A stretch of DNA of 64,000 nt from Treponema primitia ZAS-1 (GTDB lineage Bacteria; Spirochaetota; Spirochaetia; Treponematales; Breznakiellaceae), in NCBI RefSeq assembly GCF_000297095.1, contig NZ_AEEA01000036.1, positions 71,504-135,503 of the forward strand. Reading direction: 5' to 3'. Position numbers and translations under genes: made by a program. Each line of letters opens with the position of its first letter. The stretch's first letter is position 1. The notes beneath the pieces were generated by a model. It worked only from the letters and a program-made list of their open reading frames with translations, did not search any database and had not been told where the DNA came from. This document shows, in pieces, positions 60,568-64,000 of this stretch.

Positions 60568-61326
60568 TTAGACATCCATCGTGTCGATTAAGCGCTGGAG
60601 ACACAGTTTGATATAGTGATTGATGGTGATCTTCGCGTTATCCGTTAGGCTGGTGGGATCGAAAAGCAGTATCCACACATCCTGCCGATCATAACGGGGT
60701 CCCAGAAAGATGAGGTCCGCCATGGCCAGGGAACCCCGAAGCTTCAGCTGAACTTTCCGTATCACGGCGTTTTTATCCATCTGCGGGGGAGCGTCGATCT
60801 GTGCGGCAAAACCTGCGGCGCTGATATCGAGAAGTTTACCCGTTATAAGCCCAATATCGCCCTTGAAGTTCAAAGTTCCCGAGCCTTCTTCGCAAACCGC
60901 CCGGAAACTCTTCCTTCGGCCCTTGGCTTCATTGGCCAGCAGGGCGTTGCGGATAATCACGGTGCTTTCCTTAACTCCCTGCTTTAGCTGTATATACCCG
61001 CAGGGTACCATCATCTCCATGAGGTACTTTTCCATGAGATCCCGGTCGGTGTTATACGATAAGATGCCCAACCGGGTTTGGATCTCCGGGTTATCCTGGA
61101 TTTCCTGGATATAGGCTTCCCACTCCGGTTCCTCCAGCCGTTCATCAATATTGATAAACATGATAGAGCCCGGAAAACGTTCTATAAGCTTTCGGGCCCG
61201 TTTATGGTCCCGGAGTATATAGATCTCAAATCCCTGCATAATAAGTTCATCTACCAGATCGTCCTGAATGACGCTGTGGGGATATAGAAAAAAAACTTTT
61301 CTTCCTTCAATAGGTGGCTGTTCCAT
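60568..61326 (-). CDS. PilZ-domain protein
   Basis: A 252-residue protein. The N-terminal 120 residues look like a receiver-type fold (KVFFLYPHSVIQDDLVDELI, FEIYILRDHKRARKLIERF) without a clear phosphorylatable Asp. The C-terminal PilZ domain has RRKSFRAV (RxxxR) and KLLDISAAGFAAQI (DxSxxG), the c-di-GMP-binding motifs. Likely an effector of the c-di-GMP made by enzymes such as the GGDEF protein at 19.4 kb. Convergent with ettA. Confidence 0.8.
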   Translation of the reverse strand: MEQPPIEGRKVFFLYPHSVIQDDLVDELIMQGFEIYILRDHKRARKLIERFPGSIMFINIDERLEEPEWEAYIQEIQDNPEIQTRLGILSYNTDRDLMEKYLMEMMVPCGYIQLKQGVKESTVIIRNALLANEAKGRRKSFRAVCEEGSGTLNFKGDIGLITGKLLDISAAGFAAQIDAPPQMDKNAVIRKVQLKLRGSLAMADLIFLGPRYDRQDVWILLFDPTSLTDNAKITINHYIKLCLQRLIDTMDV

Positions 61327-61356
61327 ATAACCTAATATTATCGCAATTTTTTCACA

Positions 61357-61385
61357 TTGACAATATTCCTTTAAGAGATTATTTT
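61357..61385 (+). promoter_or_regulatory. Sigma-70 promoter of rex
   Basis: TTGACA (61357-61362) and TATTTT (61380-61385) are 17 bases apart. The predicted start near 61392 lies inside the Rex operator. Confidence 0.6.
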
Positions 61386-61387
61386 AA

Positions 61388-61405
61388 TTGTGAAATATTT
61401 CACAA
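61388..61405. promoter_or_regulatory. Rex operator (ROP box), autoregulatory
   Basis: TTGTGAAATATTTCACAA is a perfect 18-base palindrome matching the Rex consensus TTGTGAAN4TTCACAA. It overlaps the transcription start and touches the AAGGAG ribosome site of rex. Confidence 0.8.
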
Positions 61406-61414
61406 GGAGCGCTT

Positions 61415-62053
61415 ATGGCCCAGATTCCGGGACCGGCAAAAGAAAGGCTTCTCTCCCTGATGCGGCTCCTTGAAAAACAGGCCGGGGGCCGTATTACCTC
61501 CGGCGAGGTTGAAGCCCTTACCGGCTGGTCAAGCCATACCATCCGTAAGGATATTTCCTATTTAGGCGGCGCTGCCGGGAACAGCACCGGCTACGATCCG
61601 GAAACGCTGATCCCCGCCATAAAGCAGGCCCTGGGTCTTGGGGTCCGCCGCCGGCTCTGTGTGGTAGGGCTTGGCCGGCTGGGTTCCGCCTACCTGAATT
61701 TCCGGGGTTTCGATACCATCCCAGCCGGGCCGTCGGACGAGCCGGGTGGGGAGTTTGAACTGGCCGCAGGGTTTGATACCAGCGTAAACCGGGTGGAGAT
61801 CCTTCAATCTCCGGTTCCCCTGTATCCGGCCTTTAAAATGGGCGAGGTGATTTCCCGGTTCGGCATAGAACTGGCCCTGCTCTGTGTCCCCGAAGCCGCC
61901 GCCCAATCCGCCGCGGAAAAATTGGCCGCCGCAGGCATCCGGGGTATCGTTAATTTTGCCCCCCTGATCTTACAGCTGCCCCCGGAGATTGCGGTTCGCA
62001 ATGTTTATGTGGTGGATGAACTGAGGGCCCTGGCGCTTAAGTTGAGCGAGTAG
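61415..62053 (+). CDS. rex: Redox-sensing transcriptional repressor Rex
   Basis: A 212-residue repressor that senses NADH/NAD+. The N-terminal winged helix has RITSGEVEALTGWSSHTIRK and DISYLGG. The Rossmann domain has LCVVGLGRLGSAYLNF. A C-terminal swap helix follows. It is shorter than T. aquaticus and B. subtilis Rex only slightly. Its own promoter carries a perfect ROP box. serC and serA follow on the same strand 24 bases later and may be part of its regulon. Confidence 0.93.
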   Translation: MAQIPGPAKERLLSLMRLLEKQAGGRITSGEVEALTGWSSHTIRKDISYLGGAAGNSTGYDPETLIPAIKQALGLGVRRRLCVVGLGRLGSAYLNFRGFDTIPAGPSDEPGGEFELAAGFDTSVNRVEILQSPVPLYPAFKMGEVISRFGIELALLCVPEAAAQSAAEKLAAAGIRGIVNFAPLILQLPPEIAVRNVYVVDELRALALKLSE

Positions 62054-62076
62054 TTTTACTGAAAAAAGGAGCTGTC

Positions 62077-63183
62077 ATGCGTGTATATAATTTTGCCCCC
62101 GGACCTTCAGCCCTGCCCCTTCCGGTCTTGGAACGGGCGGCGGCGGAAATGACCGATGTCAACGGAACCGGCCAGTCGGTAATGGAGATGAGCCATCGGT
62201 CTAAGGACTTTAAGCCCATCATCGAAAAAACCGAAGCTCTGCTCCGGGATTTGATGGGTATTCCCCCCAATTACAAGGTGCTGTTCCTCCAGGGCGGCGC
62301 TTCCCTGCAATTTGCCATGGTCCCCCTTAACCTGGCCGGGGTTGAATCCGGGGCGCCGAAAAAAAAGGCCGCCTATGTGGAGACCGGTATCTTTGCAAAG
62401 AAGGCCGCCGAAGAGGCGTCCAAGTATGCGGAGGTGCATATCCGGGGGAGCTCAAAGGACAAGGCCTATACCTACATACCGGCGCCGCTTCCCCCGGCGG
62501 CCGATGACGCCTATTACCACATCACGGTGAACAACACTATTGTGGGTACCAGGTGGGCCGCCCTGCCCGAAACCGGTTCTGTTCCCCTGGTGGCGGATAT
62601 TTCAAGCTGCATCCTTTCGGAACCCCTGGATGTTTCCCGGTTTAGTCTCCTCTACGCCGGCGCCCAAAAAAATTTGGGACCGGCGGGAACCACGGTGGTG
62701 ATAATCCGGGAGGATCTCCTGGGGAAGGCGCCGTCCTGGACGCCGACGATGCTCCGTTACGATATCCACGCCGGGGAAGCTTCCCTGTATAACACCCCGC
62801 CCTGTTACGGCATCTACATCATCGGCCTGGTCCTGGAGTGGATTAAGGGATTGGGAGGCGCCGCAGCCATGGGTACGCTGAACCGTGAAAAGGCGGATCT
62901 GCTTTATGCCTATCTGGAGGCCTCAAAACTTTTCCGGTCCCCGGTGGAAAAATCCAGCCGCAGTATGATGAACGTCACCTTTGTATCAACCGAAGCCGAC
63001 CCGGATAAGCGGAAGGAAAAGGAAACCCGGTTTGTTAAGGAGGCCGCCGCCCAGGGTTTAGTAAACCTGGCGGGTCACCGGCTGGTAGGGGGTATGCGCG
63101 CCAGTATCTACAATGCCACGCCCATTGAGGGGGTGAAAGCCCTGATTCAGTTTATGGAAAAATTTGAAAAAAGCGAAAAATAG
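62077..63183 (+). CDS. serC: Phosphoserine aminotransferase
   Basis: A 368-residue PLP enzyme that converts 3-phosphohydroxypyruvate to phosphoserine. It starts MRVYNFAPGPSALPLPVLER, contains GGASLQFAMVPLNL, the PLP lysine in YAGAQKNLGPAGTTVVI and ends HRLVGGMRASIYNATPIEGV. An AAAAAGGAG site precedes the ATG. serA follows 33 bases later, so the first two steps of serine synthesis are together, downstream of rex. Confidence 0.95.
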   Translation: MRVYNFAPGPSALPLPVLERAAAEMTDVNGTGQSVMEMSHRSKDFKPIIEKTEALLRDLMGIPPNYKVLFLQGGASLQFAMVPLNLAGVESGAPKKKAAYVETGIFAKKAAEEASKYAEVHIRGSSKDKAYTYIPAPLPPAADDAYYHITVNNTIVGTRWAALPETGSVPLVADISSCILSEPLDVSRFSLLYAGAQKNLGPAGTTVVIIREDLLGKAPSWTPTMLRYDIHAGEASLYNTPPCYGIYIIGLVLEWIKGLGGAAAMGTLNREKADLLYAYLEASKLFRSPVEKSSRSMMNVTFVSTEADPDKRKEKETRFVKEAAAQGLVNLAGHRLVGGMRASIYNATPIEGVKALIQFMEKFEKSEK

Positions 63184-63216
63184 TGCGGCAGCCGCCGTAC
63201 AGGTAAAGAGGTAGCC

Positions 63217-64000
63217 ATGTTTAGAATTCGTACTATGAATAAAATATCCCCCATGGGCCTGGAACTGTTCCCCAGGGACCGGTATGAGGTGGCCAGCGAG
63301 ATCCCCAATCCTGACGCCATCCTGGTGAGGAGCGCGGATCTCCACAATACGGAGATCCCCGAGACGGTTGTCGCCATAGCCCGGGCGGGAGCGGGGTATA
63401 ACAATATTCCTGTTCCCCAATGCAGTGATCGCGGCGTGGTGGTCTTTAACACCCCCGGCGGGAACGCCAATGCGGTAAAGGAACTGGTTATCGCGTCCCT
63501 GCTGTTTTCTTCCCGGCAGATTCTGGGGGGCATCAACTGGAGCGCCTCCCTTTCCGACCACGCCGACGAGATCCCGGATTTGGTAGAGAAGGGGAAGTCC
63601 CAGTTTGAAGGGCCGGAGATCAAGGGCAAGATCCTTGGGGTGGTGGGCCTGGGCGCCGTGGGTGTAATGGTCGCCAACGATGCTATTTCCCTTGGGATGG
63701 AGGTTATCGGCTATGATCCCTTCATATCCGTGGACGCCGCCTGGAATTTGTCCCGGGCGGTAAAACGGGCGGATACCCTGGAGGGGCTTTTAGCCCGCGC
63801 CGATTATGTCACCCTCCATACTCCCCTCAGCGATACCACCAAGGGCCTGCTGAACGCCGAAAAATTCCGGCTTATGAAAAAAGGCAGCCGCGTCATCAAC
63901 CTTGCCCGGGGAGGGCTGGTAAACGAAGGTGACATAATTGCTGCCCTGGATGCGGAAAAACTGTCCGTCTATGTAACGGATTTTCCCACGGCGGAACTCC
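63217..64000 (+). CDS. serA: D-3-phosphoglycerate dehydrogenase, partial (C-terminus outside window)
   Basis: The visible 261 residues start MFRIRTMNKISPMGLELFPR and include ILVRSADLHNTEIPETVVAI, ARAGAGYNNIPVPQCSDRGV, the NAD-binding LGVVGLGAVGVMVAND and NLARGGLVNEGDIIAALD of the dehydrogenase family. First step of serine synthesis, reducing NAD+ to NADH. The frame runs off the window. An AGGTAAAGAGG site precedes the ATG. Confidence 0.93.
   Translation, partial: MFRIRTMNKISPMGLELFPRDRYEVASEIPNPDAILVRSADLHNTEIPETVVAIARAGAGYNNIPVPQCSDRGVVVFNTPGGNANAVKELVIASLLFSSRQILGGINWSASLSDHADEIPDLVEKGKSQFEGPEIKGKILGVVGLGAVGVMVANDAISLGMEVIGYDPFISVDAAWNLSRAVKRADTLEGLLARADYVTLHTPLSDTTKGLLNAEKFRLMKKGSRVINLARGGLVNEGDIIAALDAEKLSVYVTDFPTAEL

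Overview
This is a chromosomal window from a spirochaete, most likely a Treponema of the termite-gut type. The inference rests on gene content and layout, not on a database search: about half GC, two adjacent cyclic-nucleotide-binding proteins, many lipoproteins with loose spirochaete-style lipoboxes (LFGAC, LSTC, TMGC), PilZ and GGDEF proteins, and a Rex-type redox regulator. Coding density is high. Many neighbouring genes overlap as ATGA or TAATG, so translational coupling is common. No rRNA, tRNA, CRISPR array or transposase was seen.

Layout. 1-9.8 kb: a partial acetyltransferase, then gpsA-ffh, a DMT exporter, a B12-binding radical SAM protein, a ClC antiporter, a family B DNA polymerase and a VOC protein. 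9.9-14 kb (minus strand): cardiolipin synthase, a GNAT protein and a secreted family 3 glycosidase. 14-16.7 kb: an AT-richer accessory patch with a SWIM-type alpha-solenoid protein and an MNT/HEPN pair. 16.7-22.3 kb: a hybrid histidine kinase, a diguanylate cyclase, a small unknown and trxB. 22.4-27.4 kb: a secreted transglutaminase-like/TPR protein whose signal peptide is out of frame, and a minus-strand operon of a small membrane protein, an ABC ATPase, an ABC permease and an ECF sigma factor with no normal start codon; then a DUF4349 lipoprotein. 27.4-30 kb: a toxin-antitoxin pair, thyX and a sugar nucleotidyltransferase. 30.05-30.45 kb holds two inverted copies of a long hairpin element. 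30.5-33.6 kb (minus): lgt, a MinD/FlhG-like ATPase and two unknowns. 33.7-40.4 kb: dnaE with a duplicated OB domain, yggT and recG. 40.4-41.6 kb: a low-GC DUF4143 ATPase. 42-43.6 kb: a sigma-70-family factor preceded by a near-consensus sigma-54 promoter, and a HAD phosphatase. 43.6-47.4 kb: a SPOR protein, two cNMP-binding proteins and a PHP phosphoesterase. 47.5-53.8 kb: a secreted unknown, an M24 peptidase, nrnA, a sigma-like unknown, rlmJ, hemolysin III, a large nested palindrome and a WYL-like regulator. 54-58.3 kb: lipoprotein genes, including one CsgG/LpoB-like and two LPP20-like proteins. 58.3-58.9 kb: a broken PIN toxin with an intact antitoxin and operator. 58.9-64 kb: ettA, a PilZ protein, rex with its own operator, serC and the start of serA.

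How they may work together. Regulation is a recurring theme: a possible sigma-54 to sigma-70 cascade like RpoN-RpoS of Borrelia, an ECF sigma in an ABC operon, a sigma-like orphan, Rex control placed upstream of serine synthesis, cNMP-binding proteins and c-di-GMP making and binding proteins. Several genes have a -10 hexamer only 6 to 9 bases before the ATG and no Shine-Dalgarno, suggesting leaderless or nearly leaderless transcripts.
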